64,000 nucleotides of DNA from Armigeres subalbatus. Its lineage: Eukaryota > Arthropoda > Insecta > Diptera > Culicidae. The notes under the pieces were generated by a model. The model saw only the letters and a list, made by a program, of their open reading frames with translations. It was not told the origin of the DNA and did no database searches. Of the stretch, positions 45,680 to 57,769 are shown piece after piece (within the stretch, counting starts at the first letter, position 1; the number at the start of each line of letters is the position of its first letter). A program made the translations under genes and the position numbers. The DNA lies in the NCBI RefSeq assembly GCF_024139115.2, contig NC_085139.1, forward strand, positions 75,001,203 through 75,065,202, given 5' to 3'.

Positions 45680-48600
45680 CTAATGCAAAGAAGGATCTCC
45701 TGAGGCGCATTGTTCTCTGACGCCTACGTCCAATACGGCGAGCTTAACGGCAGGTCTCTCATAAATGCCTCGAGTGGTTTGAACAGTTGCACTTCTGACT
45801 TGCCCATCTGCCGCAGACCTGGTGGCTATTACGCGTCCTAGTGGCCAACTGTTGCGTGGAGAGTTAGGGTCCACAATTATCATCACATCGTCAACTTGGA
45901 TTGGTTTGACCTTACCAAACCATTTGGTGCGTCGAGTAATTTCAGGAAGATAGTCTTTTAACCAGCCTCTCCAAAATTCGTTAGCCATAATTTGTGATTG
46001 CTTGTAGCTGTTCCGGAGAACGATCGGATTATCGGTATATGGTACCCATGGTTTCAGGCCGTTCGACGAACCGAGCAGGAAATGGTTCGGTGTCAACACA
46101 GGTGATTCGTCGTTGTCCATAGGGATTTCAGTCAGTGGTCTTGAATTCACCACATTTTCGATTTCTAACAGTGTGCTGTTAAGAACCTCGTCGGTGGGAA
46201 GCCTTCCCCATTGCAACTTGGATAAGTTAGCTTTCACAGTTCGGATCAGGCGTTCCCACGCTCCTCCCATATGTGGTGAGACAGGTGGTATAAAAGTCCA
46301 CTCAGTATTCGGTGTCATGCCCGGACGAGTTGGTCCTGGTTGATGTTCTGCAAAACAGCTCTCAGCTCTTTACTGGCGCCTTGGAAGTTGGTTCCACGGT
46401 CGCTGAAAATAACTGCTGGTGTTCCTCTTCGTGCTATTATGTTTCGTATCGCCAGCAGGCATGAATCTGTAGTCAGAGTGTGAGCTAGTTCTAAGTGTAT
46501 CGCGCGAATCGTGAGGCACGTTGCCAAGACTCCCCATCGTTTTTCAGAGCGTCGTCCAACCGTAACGGTCATAGGACCGAAATAATCGATTCCCATGTAG
46601 GTAAACGGACGTGTGTATGCTGCGAGGCGTTGCATCGGTAGGGCGCTCATAATTGGAGGTTGTGCAGAAGCTTGATCATTTTTACACTTTTGACAGCCCT
46701 TGCGGGCATTCTTATAGGCTACTTTCAGTTTCGGAATGTGGTAGCGTTGACGTATCATTAATAGTTGTTTGGTGGTTTTGGTGATTGAAGCGTTTATGGA
46801 AATCTAGGAGGATGAGTGTGGTAATTGGATGATCGCGTGGAAGAACGATTGGTTGAGCTGCGTCGCGGGTAATGAAGGCACAGGCTTGTGTTCTACCCCG
46901 AATCCTGATAACATAGGCTTTACCCAAAAAGGTGCACTGACGGAACAGCGAACTGCTTCTTGGTAAACACTTGTCCGGATTCTCTGTTTCCCGGTCCCTT
47001 GTTAAAATGGCAATTTCATCGGCAAAGACTGTTCTCTGAGCTTCACGGTGCAGGTAGTTCTCGGCCTTGCTCAACTCCCAATTCTGCAGTGGACCGATGG
47101 TACGGTCATTATTACCTACGAAGAGCTTCAGATTTCTAACGTAACGGAGAACGTAGGCAGTACAACGAAGTAATTTCTGCCAATCTGAGAAGCGATGTAC
47201 GTCTATTACGCAAGTATTACCCTCCGTGTGTACTAACAGATGTGGACGCAGCTCTTCGGTAGTGCTGTTGATGCGAAGTTTATGAAGCGGCCAAAACTCA
47301 ACTGACGTCCACAAAAACTCTGGGCCGACGAACCAACGCGCAGCGGCTGACAGATTGATATTTCTGCTCCACTTCGTTCCCTCATCCGCTACATTCTGCT
47401 TGCTTGGAATTCAATGCCATTCTCGAACGTTAGAGGCCTCCAAAATCTCGCTGACTCAGAAGGCAACAAATTGGCTGTAACGGCGGTGATCCGAATTCAG
47501 CCAGTACAAAACGTCTTTGGAGTCCGTCCAGAAAAATCGTTGTTTAAGTTTCATCGACATTGATCTGCGGATTGTATCTGCTAAGCGCACTCCGATGACG
47601 GCAGCCTGAAGCTCGGACCGGGGAATGGATAAAAATTTTAGCGGAGAAACTCTTGTCTTAGAGGCCAATAGTGTGCATTCGATGTTTGATCCTTCTTGAT
47701 ACCTAAGGTATGCTACCGCAGCGAAGCCCGCTTCGCTCGCATCGACGAAAATGTGCAAGTGCACGTCGTTGTCGTCAGATACGGATGTTGATGAACGATA
47801 GCATCGAGGAATTTGGAGTTTTGTTATTCCAGGAAGAGCTGCACACCAAGTTGACCACTTTTCAAAATGTTGATCGTTAATTTTCTCATCCCATCCGATT
47901 GAGGAGCGCCATATTTCTTGAAGGAGTGTCTTCAGAATCATCAGAAAGTGGCCAATAAGGCCCAGCGGGTCGAAGACCATCATCAGTGTTCGCAGGACTT
48001 CACGTTTCGTCGGCCGACGGCTTTCCGAAAGAAGAGTTTCGTGCATGCGGTTCGAGATCTTAAACGTAAATTGATCTGAAGCTGTGTTTCACCACATTCC
48101 GAGAATCTTTTTAACTGGGTTTTCGTCATTAAGGTTTTTCTCGGCTGACGAAGGTTCACCCAGCTGCTCCAGTACAGTTTGAGAATTAGATGTCCAGTAT
48201 CGGATTTCGAATCTAGCCTATCTAATACATCTAGTGTAAGCTGAATTGCTTCTTCCTCATCGCCGACACTCAAAAGCATATCGTCGACATAGTGTCGCTT
48301 GATGATTGCTTCAACGGCTGCCGGGTTATCTTGTTGAAATTCGCGTGTGTGCACGCAGTACTCGGTGAGCAGCATGTTCCAAACGTCATGATCTGTACGA
48401 TGTAGGTGTTTGGGTCTACGTCAGCTGCGTTGTCTTTCCAAAAGAATCGCTGACAGTGCTGATCAGCTTCACGTATATGAACCTGGTGATACATTTCCCT
48501 GATGTCACCACAGACTGCGATCTTGCATTCCCGGAACCGAATAAGCACCGACAGCAGTGAAGTCAGCTGGTCTGGCCCTTAGAGCAGTACACTGTGCAGG

Positions 48601-49640
48601 GAAACCCCATGTACGGTGGCTGCGGCATCCCAAACGAGTCTGGTTTTTCCGGGTTTGTTCAGGTTCACTACTGGGAACATTGGTAGATACCATACTCGAG
48701 AACGCTCTGCTTTAACCTCTTCGTCAGACAGCTTCCGGATATAACCTTTTTCTACGTGATCCTCTATCTTCGCTTTAACCGCATCCGCTAATATTTTGTC
48801 GTTTCTCATTCTTCGTTCTAGACAGTTCCATCTCTTCAGTGCCATCATTCTGCTATCTGGAAGTCGGATTTTGTCGTACTTCCAAAGAAGTCCAGACTCG
48901 TATCGCCCAGATCGGTATTTCATAAGAGACTCCAGCAGCATTTGGGCCTTTTGATCCTCCTGCGATTGAGGAAGTTTGTTCGGGATGACAATCCCGAGGC
49001 TGTCAAGCGAAAAGGAGTCTTTCTCTACTTGATGAAGGTTTCTCCGACGTACTGGTTACACTGGCAAACATGGAGGGAATTAATGTTTACGGAATGTGCG
49101 ATCGTGTCGCCGGGTGCACAAATCTCATAAATGGTGCAGCGGAGTCGTGTTTTGACGACTATCGGCTCATGCGGCCGACCTTCCTGGCTTTTCAGCGGAT
49201 GGCCAAGGTTGAGGTTGTCAAGTCCTATTAGAATCCTAGGACGTTTTCATAGGATTCTACAGGAAGACCGGTGAGATGTCGGTATGTTTCTTGGATGTCA
49301 GCATACAACAGCGTCTGCGGACGAATTTGCAAACTCTGCACGGTCTGCACGGCTGACAATTGGTACTTCTTCGAGCTATCCCTGTTGCTGGAGATCTGAA
49401 GGGTTACCCTTTGTGAAGAATTTTCCAAACGCTGTGAACCTCCGGTCCACTTCAGGCTCAAGGGTGTTTTTTGGTCCTTTCACGCCTAATTCTTCCGCCA
49501 GATTTTGCTCCATGATGGAAAGTTCGGAACCATCATCGATAAACGCGTAGGTTTTTACGGCCTTTGCTGGTCACTGGTAGAATCCGGAAGAGAAGTTTAG
49601 ACTGGCTCTGGTGGATATTGCAGCTCTGTTGGGTTGCCTC
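45680..49640 (-). pseudogene. BEL/Pao pol: protease, RT, RNase H, integrase (broken)
   Basis: The aspartic protease motif AFIDDGSELSIMEQNLAEEL lies at about 49495-49545 (DDGS codons within 49520-49537). The RT region (about 48941-47983) has LVWDAA, GDIREMYHQV and the catalytic YVDDML at 48274-48291. RNase H (about 47790-47460) has FVDASEAGFAAVAY, then IPRSELQAAV and FWTDSKDVLYWL, so its D, E and D are present. Integrase (47000-45680) has a GCQKCKND zinc-binding half, MGIDYFGP and FSDRGTNFQGA for the two Asp, and GAWERLI for the Glu, followed by NSRPLTEI. Frameshifts occur near 49470, 49200, 48580, 48370, 48050, 47400, 46730 and 46320. All catalytic boxes are still readable, which argues for moderately recent decay. 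Confidence 0.9.
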
Positions 49641-51665
49641 CGTTGCCCCGGAATTTTCTGTTGCCGTAGTTGACGCATTTGCTTGTTGTCTTTCGGAGCC
49701 ATGAAGAAGAGGGTGATGTAGATAAGTGCAACCATTCGTGCCGCACGCCTTCTGCTGTCTACACGAACCGTTGTGCTTTCGCAAACATTTTCGGCATAAT
49801 TTGCACTCACGTACGGCGGCCCACTTCGAATCGTAGCTGAATTCTTCAAAGCGTTTACATTTCGCAATGTTCTGGCAAGTACCTTTACAGATTGGACACT
49901 GTTTTGTCCACTCACTGGAAAGCATTTGCTTGTTCTGCGGTGGTGCAGTGAGCTGCCTGCTAATTGTTCGGCTTGCCTCTGAATGTACGTTCAGGAAGCC
50001 ATCTTTTTTGTTGACTCAAGACCTATCATTGCTGCACGAGGCCATAACCGCACTGGCATCCTCCGCTCTAGAGTACATCCAGGTGCTGAAGTCTAGCAAA
50101 TTCGGATTTGGTGTATTTCTGGAATCTTTGGCCCAATCGAGCTTCAAAGACGACGGAAGACGTTCCACTAATTCGTATCGCAACGAAGCGTTGTACACGA
50201 AATCATTCACTCCACAGGCTTGAATCGTCGCGACCAAATTCTCTACGGTGAGTGCAAAGTTGACTACCGTCTCGAGCCGGTCGATGTTTGGCGATGGAAG
50301 GGCACGCACCTTTTTTACGACGGCTTGTACAATCGTTTCTGGTCTGCCGTACAGCATCTTTAGAGTTGATATCACTCCGACAACGTTGGATGGATGCAGT
50401 AAACGGCATCTAACTGCTTCTAATGCCCTCCCTTTCAAACATTTCCGAAGACGAAGCATGTTTTCCTCGTTTGAGTATCCGCACATTTGAGTAGAGCTGT
50501 TGAAAACCGAAAAAAATAGAGGCCAGTCCTCTGGGTTTCCGTTGAAGTCTGGAAGTTCCTTCGGGACCGCTTGGCGCGCCGCCAGTTGACTCCGGTTGAG
50601 AATGCAGATTGTCTCATTGCCTGAGGACTGCGTACGTTGCACGAGTGGATCATGTTGATCGTGGTACATTGGAGTTGACCTTTGCTCTGGAACGAACTGG
50701 CTTGTTTGGATCAGAATTTCTCTCCTCGGGGGTTGAGGTTGCACGGTTTGAGCTGCGAAACTGCTTCTGCGTGGAGGATGATTTTCCTGCCGTAACCCTA
50801 CTGCTGGTTGTAGCTGACGACCCGGTTGAAACGCTGGTTGATTGACGCTTTGTCCGAAAGTATGAGCTGTTTGCTCTGTAGTCCTTCGCAAGTTACTCGC
50901 TGCGGGCTGAAGTACTTCATCAACAGCTAGACCGGAATCGTGCTCTTCTCCAAAACGGTCCGTATTGGAAATCCATTGTTCGATCTTCGACATTTGATCC
51001 GAAATTGACTCGATGTCACTCGCCACCGTCGATGACTCACTGCCAAATTCAAAGAGCGCCTCATACTTCTTCTCTAAGTATTCTTTCTCAAGCCTCTTCT
51101 CCTCTTCGATTTTCTGCAACTGCAGCTTCAATCTTCTTTTTGCGTCACTTTGAACACTTTTTCCTTTGCTTCTGGATCCCTGCGATAAGGTCGGCTTATG
51201 AATCAATTCAAGATTTGGGTTCTGATCTGCGACAGGAACAGCCAGTAAATGCCTACCGGAAGCAACGCATTTAGCGCAACTCCAGCTCTCGTTCTGGATA
51301 TCCTCTTTTGTCGTCACACACTCCAAATGAAAACACCCTTTGCATACATCGCACTGAACCATTTCCATACTATCCGGCCTTTCACACAACTGACAATTCG
51401 CTTCTCACTTCGGTCTCGCATCTCGCGGTGGATTACGTCGCGGAAAATTAACGCTACCAACTTTATTGTTGAGATTCTCTCCTGTCGATGTTTTCGGAAC
51501 GGTACCCGTCGGATGATGATCCAATGAATTATTATCTACGTTTACCTTATCTTTCGGAACAGAACCTGTTTCGTCATTTGCCTGGGGCAGGATCGGTGAC
51601 TGGATACTCGCCGCCGCTGTATTCGATCCCGTCTTGGATCCGGCTTTGGAATGCTTCGTCGACAT
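49533..51665 (-). pseudogene. BEL/Pao Gag with N-terminal PHD finger, coiled-coil and capsid-like domain
   Basis: Starting at the ATG at 51665, a Ser/Thr/Asn-rich leader of about 86 residues runs to an in-frame TGA at 51405-51407. The same frame then continues with CQLC, CDVC, H-LEC and CAKC, the full C4-H-C3 set of a PHD finger. An acidic, Lys/Glu-rich helical stretch (KIEEEKRLEKEYLEKK) follows, then a Gln/Pro-rich linker. Next comes the Gag-like domain typical of BEL elements (DUF1759 type): LPDFNGNPEDWPLFFSVF, CGYSNEENMLRLRKCLKG, LLHPSNVVGVISTLKMLYGR. After the stop at 50016 the Cys-rich segment CPICKGTCQNIAKC and CKLCRKCLRKHNGSC (about 49930-49700) lies in another frame. The start is chosen because it is the first ATG of the long frame. 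Confidence 0.85.
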
Positions 51666-51770
51666 CTTTCAACTCGGTAAACGATTTTGTAAAATGTTGG
51701 CAGCTATTCTTTCCACTTTCCAATAAAGTTTTTAAAATCCGAACATCCACCTTTCGTTAGAATACGAAAC

Positions 51771-54700
51771 CCAACCAGCAGCGGTTGTTTTATTTTCTTA
51801 CAATTCTGTAAATAAATAAACTAAAATCTGTATAATAATGTGAGTGTTCACTTCTAAAGTTTTCTAATCCATTACCCAAGTTATCCATAAACTGTAAACG
51901 AGTGAGTTTTTTATTGCTACTTTATTAGGAGGGACATTGATTTATTTTTATTGAATATTTTTTAATAAATAATTTCAAATCTTATAAGTTTTCAACGGCA
52001 TTATTGTTCAAAATATTTCCATGTTACAATCTTGATTTCAGAGCACTGAAATGATACTCGGTATAATAAAGAAAGACGTAGATCACGTGTCAAAAATACC
52101 AAAAGTTGAACACTTTTGATGGCTGTTTGAATAAGTAACTCATCAACCGTAGCTACGAGTAATGGTTTCACTTCCCAGTCCACTCCAAGCTGAAAAATTC
52201 ATCAAAGTTTACTCATCCTCTTTTTACGATTATCAATTTTGATTTCGCCATGAGTGTTCATTTACTTTACAGCAGCCAGAGAAGATTAAATTTACCATCG
52301 TATTATTTTGCTCCGTTAAAGCTATCGTCGACCAGCTTCCCTGGGCTTAAAACCATCCACGCTGCGCTTTAAACTTCCGCATCCGGAAAAGTTTCCGTTT
52401 CGAGGAAATCTCCTAACCAGTTACAAAAATCCCCCTCTCCATTCAAAGACACGCTCATTTCCCACCTCACAATGTATTATGCAGAAGATATTGTCCTTTT
52501 GAGCTTGGCAACGAATCTCTGTATCGGGCCGCAACCTTCCCCACTATTAAACCCAGTCATATCCCATCCCGTGCCATCCCAGGACATACATCACATGGAT
52601 TCATGCATGAGCGCAGCCTTGCTGGATGTCTTCTTTTCTGCTCCTTCCGACGAGCGAGCGAGCGAGGCCGCCGTTCAGTGAACAGAACATACCTAATGCA
52701 TTAATAAACCGAACGGAGAAGCATTGGACTGCTGAGGACGCATCATGGGGCGATGGCTGCGGGGCTTGCGGATACCGGGAAGCTTGTGCTGTGATCTCAT
52801 ATTTTTCAAAATATGTTGTTCGATGCAGGGACACACGTAAACAGGGTGTGCGTATAAAAGTTGATGCTCCTACCCATGAATATCGTTGTTGGCACATTAA
52901 ACGAAATTTACCACTCAACGTGTTGTGACCAACTTGAGTTAGGTTTAGCCGAAAGAATTGTTTTCGTGACCCTTTTGCGCTTAGAAAATTATTTAGGGTT
53001 TTTTAGGGGTATTTTTCGCTTCATGTAAAAATCCCGTACATTTATACCACAGGACCATTTGAAAATATTTTACAGAATTAAGTTTCCACTGACGTCGTCA
53101 CACTCGGTACTTGAAAAAAAGTAGTCCATAGCAACTATCCGATCCGCCTTAGTGTGAACAGATAATTACGTTGTTAGCATGTATCCTTTCCCCGGCAAAT
53201 GACAGGAAAACGATAGTTTTCATCTCACCAGAACTGCCCGAGAAGTGTGCTGTTCGCAGATCCCTACGATGATGACGACCTTTTGTGCAGCATATCAGAC
53301 ATTCGTTCGCTAGTTGCTCCACTTCTTGTGAGACCGCTACCGATTACTCGTGCACTACCGAGCAGAAGATGACGATGATGATGATGATGCAGCAATAGCA
53401 TCCACAGCCGGAGATTCTCCTCCAGTCTCCAGTTTTATGAATCGGTGAATGATGAATACAAAGGCTTGGGTTAGGTGGTTTTCGGGGCCGGTTGGGTGAA
53501 GACAAATCCAGACTTAGCCGCAGCTGGCAGGTGTGTGATTACAGTTGCCTTTGGCGCTTTGCTTCCTGCGGCATTCGTAATTCGGTGCTTCTGGTTGGTT
53601 TGGACGGTCCGAATTCGTGTTAGACATTTTGCCAAGTGAGGAAGGTGGAGTAACAAAATGTAGACCCGGTATAGACTCCAGCCGAACTCTAGTGAGCTTA
53701 CGGTCTGAATATGATGCCATAAAGGTAAGTAAGATGAGATCAACTGTGCAAGCCAGTACGGATCTTTTTGATGTATAAAATATGTACAGCACACACATGA
53801 TAGCAGCTCGCATGTTTCCGCTTGCTGGACGTGTGTTTCTTTGGTTCCTGTTCGTTTTAGCTACTCTTCCAAAGGCGTTTGTTCGGCACATCAAGAGCGG
53901 GATAGTCAGAAGTTTCAAATCTCGGTCGGTACTGCTCCAGTCTTTGGGCATTACACTTTAGTGCATAACCGTGAACTTAGTTTCTCATTCCGGGGATGTG
54001 TAGATTAACTTGAGCGAAGTTTGTGATGTTCTAAAATTATGCTTACGGATGCAATAACCGTTTTCAAGTTGCTGATTATTTTCCTGCAAATTGTTTGGCT
54101 TTCTTAATCTACGTTAATCAAAATGATTACTTTTTTGTCCAACGCAACGTTGGGATAAAATGAAAATCTTCTCAGTTCAAATCAAGCACGAGCTGAAATA
54201 CGCCAAACTCATTTTCTCTCACCAGGATTCGATTCATCGCAGGATATTTTGTGTTCTACGTTGATAAAAAGCAGTTTTTCGCATAAAACAATGGTTATTC
54301 TTGAATTATTAATAAATAATTTGCTCCTCCTTTTTTCAACGATTTTTAGAGCCAATAGATTTTTTTTATAAAATAAGTGGAACGGTGCGATTTTATATGA
54401 AAAGCCAAGCGTAAAGCTGTCCATTAAAATTGCAAAACAGTTTTCTCGGTCGTGAAGGCTCAATGATTAAGATTTGAGAATTATTTCACCTACATTTCAG
54501 TTAGATTATTTTGAATTTTTTCAAGGGAGGAGTCTATATAATGGATTCCCAAACTGTGGGCCGCGACCCCAAGGGGGTCGTGCATTGATTAATGGTGGGT
54601 CGCGAAAGACTAATTTTTAATCATACTTTTAACTCTATTTTGTACCACAAATCTATGCAAGGAATTAGATATGGATCTACAGCATTGATTGGTGACTAGA

Positions 54701-54774
54701 GTGGTTGTTCCCTATTTTACAAAGTCAATGGACAGAGGCAAACGCTCAGAAATAGAATAAAAAATGATTTGATT
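51771..54774. other. No gene recognised
   Basis: Both strands give frames up to 145 codons (53514-53951 minus) with no motif I recognise. A GAT-rich microsatellite lies at about 53368-53388. The segment around 52620-52680 has a GAGC-rich stretch (CGAGCGAGCGAG). Confidence 0.35.
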
Positions 54775-55405
54775 TGCAAATACAATCAAAATCCAATTCA
54801 ACTGCAATCGAAATAAATCTAATTCAAATTCAACCCAAATCCATTCTTAATCCAATCCAAATCCAATCTAAATCCGATCCAAATCTAATCCACATCCAAT
54901 TCAAATCTAATTCAAATCCAATCCAAATCCAATTGAAAATCATTCTAAAACCAATACAAATCCGAATCGAATGTAAATTCAATCCAAATCCATTCCAAAT
55001 TCAATTTTAATCCAATCTTAATCCTATCCAAATGTAATCCAAATCCAATTAGAATCTGATCAAAATCAAAATTCAAATTCAATCGAAATCGAATGTCAAT
55101 CGAATCCAAATCCAACCCAAATCCAATGTAAATCCAAACCAAATTCATTACAAATTCAATCCAAATCCAATCCTCATTCAATCCAAATTTAACCCAATCT
55201 TAATACAATCCAAATCCAATCTAAATCCAATCCAAATCTAATTTATATCCAATTCAAATCTAATTCAAATGCAATCCAAATCCAATCTAAAATCAATTCA
55301 AATTCAATACAAATCCTAATTCAAATCGAATATAAATCCAATAGATATCCAACTTTAATCCAATCCAAATTCAGTCTAAATCCAATTCAACTGCAATCGA
55401 AATAA
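54775..55405. repeat. Degenerate tandem repeat, AATCCAAATCCAAT-type, copy 2
   Basis: It is built from AATCCAAATCC, AATTCAAATC and AATCTAAATC words with the same phase as 9590-9905. It runs directly up to the 3' end of a minus-strand RTE element (AATAATTTATTTATTTATC at 55397). Confidence 0.9.
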
Positions 55406-56113
55406 TTTATTTATTTATCATCTGACTAAGGCCGGAGTGGCCTGTGCTGCACATAAAAGACTTCTCCATTCAGCTCGGTCCAAGGCTGCACATCGCCAAC
55501 CACGCAGTATGCGGAGGGTCCGCAAGTCGTCCTCCACCTGATCGATCCACCTTGCCCGCTGTGCACCTCGCCTTCTTGTTCCCGTCGGATCGTTGTCGAG
55601 AACCATTTTCACCGGATTACTGTCCGACATTCTGGCTACGTGCCCGGCCCACCGCAGTCTTCCGATTTTCGCGGTGTGAACGATGGATGGTTCTCCCAAC
55701 AGCTGATGCAACTCGTGGTTCATTCGCCTCCTCCACGTACCGTCCGCCATCTGCACCCCACCATAGATGGTACGCAACACTTTCCTTTCGAAAACTCCCA
55801 GTGCGCGTTGGTCCTCCACGAGCATCGTCCATGTCTCGTGTCCGTAGAGAACTACCGGTCTTATAAGCGTTTTGTAGATAGTCAGTTTGGTACGGCGGCG
55901 AACTCTATTCGATCGGAGCGTCTTGCGGAGTCCAAAGTACGTACGATTTCCAGCCACTATGCGTCTCCGAATTTCTCTGCTGGTATCGTTATCGGCGGTC
56001 ACCAGTGAGCCTAAGTACACGAATTCTTCAACCACCTCGATTTCGTCACCACCGATAGAAACTCGTGGTGGGTGGCTCACATTGACCTCTCTTGAGCCTC
56101 TTCCTATCATGTA
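55397..56113 (-). pseudogene. RTE-clade LINE, diverged family, C-terminal part
   Basis: From 56113 leftward the frame reads DEIEVVEEFVYLGSLVTADND, RRRTKLTIYKTLIRPVVLYGHETW, VFERKVLRTIYGGVQ, RRMNHELHQLLGEPS, and GRLRWAGHVARMSDSNPVK, with a stop near 55418. These are the blocks of the RTE copies at 20-23 kb and 58-60 kb, but at much lower identity (for example LLGEPSIVHTAK against LYGEPSIQKVAK), so it is a separate RTE family. It has a 3' tail with TTTATTTATTTATC (reverse). The upstream RT core is missing and replaced by foreign sequence at 56114-56639. Confidence 0.9.
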
Positions 56114-56639
56114 GGGGAAACTGGACACACGTGATCCCCGGGGACACATGATCCCCCCCTGTTTTCTCAAAACCTAATAACATTTTAATACCACTGATAT
56201 GTGTAAACAGATCCGTTAGACAGATAATTGAATCTGAGTAACATTTGATGTTAGTTCCTTTGTGTATATGGGTTTTAGAGAGGTTTTATTATTTTATCGT
56301 TCTCAATTCTTTTTTTCTGCAAAGATAAAAAGTTTAATAACTTTGAATATATCCAAGCAAAACGTGTCAAATTTCTACTGGACGTGGTTTTATTATTGCA
56401 GAATTGAATAAGCTCATTAAATTGATTATTGCTGTTTATACACTGAATGGAGAAATAAACCAAGACAAATACTCAACATGGACACACTTGATCCTCCACA
56501 GTTTGGACACGATTGATCCCAATATTGCATAAATTTAGGCGTTTGTTGTATTCCATTGCATTTGCGTATTATTGTATTCCATGCAACTTATTGATCTGTT
56601 ATAATCCTTTTCTAGTTTAAAAGTTTTGTGGTCTGTGGT
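56114..56639. other. Insertion/replacement inside the RTE, with GGACACA-TGATCC words
   Basis: Direct repeats of the word GGACACACGTGATCC with variants occur near both edges (about 56127, 56144, 56480 and 56505). Roughly 450 bp of RT coding expected between the flanking RTE parts is absent, so this is a replacement rather than a clean insertion. Identity unknown. Confidence 0.5.
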
Positions 56640-56820
56640 CTGTGGTAGAGCGATCACCCATAAATCCCGCCTGGTACTGCCCCACGAACTCTCTTGCATT
56701 TGGTGTTAGTCGACGGCATAAAATTTGGGAGAGTACCTTGTAGGCGGCGCTCACCAATGTGATTGCGCGGTAGTTGCTACAATCCAGCTTATCGCCTTTT
56801 TTGTAGATGTAGATATCTAA
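56640..56820 (-). pseudogene. RTE reverse transcriptase fragment (fingers region)
   Basis: The minus-strand translation gives YKKGDKLDCSNYRAITLVSAAYKVLSQ, then LCRRLTPNAREFVGQYQAGF and GDRSTTD. This corresponds to the RT motif just upstream of the catalytic core in copy 1 (22 kb region). It is likely the same element as 55397-56113, separated by the 56114-56639 replacement. A triple AGATATCTAAAAC repeat follows at 56818-56862. Confidence 0.8.
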
Positions 56821-56942
56821 AACAGATATCTAAAACAGATATCTAAACTAGATATCTAAAACAAACCCACCTCAAATCCAATTTAAATCCATTACAAATA
56901 GAAGGGGTATGAAAAAATGCCTGATACTGAAGCAGCTTTCCA

Positions 56943-57224
56943 CGAACAACAGATGGAACGTCCCTAATCGAAGGTACTAGCTGCGAATTAGAACAGTTCC
57001 GAGAGGTTGTCGACAAGATACACAATGTGCATAAGGACATCAAGAACCTGGTGTTACAAATCTTCAAGTCAGCCATGCTGGATTGGAACGATCTGAAGCA
57101 GCGAGCGGAAAAGCTGAGAGCGAATTGTTTTCCGGAACGCTCTCCCAGCAGCGGCGTTGCAAATGGAACACGTGGATTGATTCCGAAAGATCTCATCAAT
57201 GATGGAAAAAAGAAGCAATGTTAA
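56943..57224 (+). pseudogene. Open frame fragment, coiled-coil-like, unrecognised
   Basis: An uninterrupted frame from about 56943 to the TAA at 57222-57224 encodes CELEQFREVVDKIHNVHKDI, then LVLQIFKSAMLDWNDLKQRA and a basic C-terminus (KDLINDGKKKQC). The heptad-like spacing of L, V, I and K/E suggests a coiled coil, as in LINE ORF1 N-termini. There is no ATG at its start, so it is truncated. Neighbouring LINE remnants make an ORF1 origin plausible but unproven. Confidence 0.4.
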
Positions 57225-57239
57225 AGAAGAAGTCGTGCC

Positions 57240-57365
57240 TAAACGGGATAATTTGGCATGAAGTCCATTTGGCATTACGGTCATTTGGCAGAATGGACAT
57301 TTGATATAATTGGGGACAGCGGTAAAAGTGAGGGCCATTTGGCATAACGGACATTTGGCATATTT
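57240..57365. repeat. CATTTGGCATAACGGA-type short repeats
   Basis: The words CATTTGGCATTACGGTC, CATTTGGCAGAATGGA and CATTTGGCATAACGGA occur about 5 times with 20-24 bp spacing, reminiscent of the arms of the 42.6-43.07 kb foldback but with a different sequence. Confidence 0.6.
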
Positions 57366-57769
57366 TTTGTGTTCTCTGCATGCTTGACTGAGTGGTACTG
57401 AAGAAAAACGGAATGTTAAATATATCCATGAGAATACTCAATAATATAACAATATAACACCGGTTGCTAATAATATTAAAAGACAAAATCATTTTATGAA
57501 ACCATGCATTATCCATTATATAAGACACTGGGAATTTGATCACTTCTTCTAAAGTGATCGTTTGCTCGGAATTAAGCAATGGTGGTTGTGATCCCTTCTT
57601 TAAATGTAGGCGCTTGCCCGAATTCAGTCAATGGTGGATTTGATTCCTTCTTCAATAGTGAGTGTTTGCCTGGAACTAGGCAAGGATGGATGTCATTCCT
57701 TATTTTAAAGTAGGCGTTTTCCCTTATTAAAAAATAATCACTTGCCTGGATTAGAGCATCATCATTTTT

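Larger units (their letters stand above)
45421..51770 (-). mobile_element. BEL/Pao LTR retrotransposon, degenerate, one LTR evident
   Basis: In minus orientation the order is Gag, protease, reverse transcriptase, RNase H, integrase, polypurine tract, LTR, which is the BEL/Pao layout. The polypurine tract AGGGGGGGAA lies at 45672-45681, immediately upstream of the 3' LTR. No sequence to the right of Gag (51666-52300) resembles that LTR, so the 5' LTR is deleted or lies beyond an unrecognised rearrangement. The right boundary given is approximate. Multiple stops and frameshifts make it non-functional. Confidence 0.85.

Noticed and set aside
46113..50845. Plus-strand open frames of 60-120 codons within the BEL element
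   Set aside because: Antisense shadows of gag-pol with no domain of their own.
53514..53951. 145-codon minus-strand frame
   Set aside because: Overlaps another frame of 107 codons on the same strand, with no motif; length alone is not enough in 64 kb.
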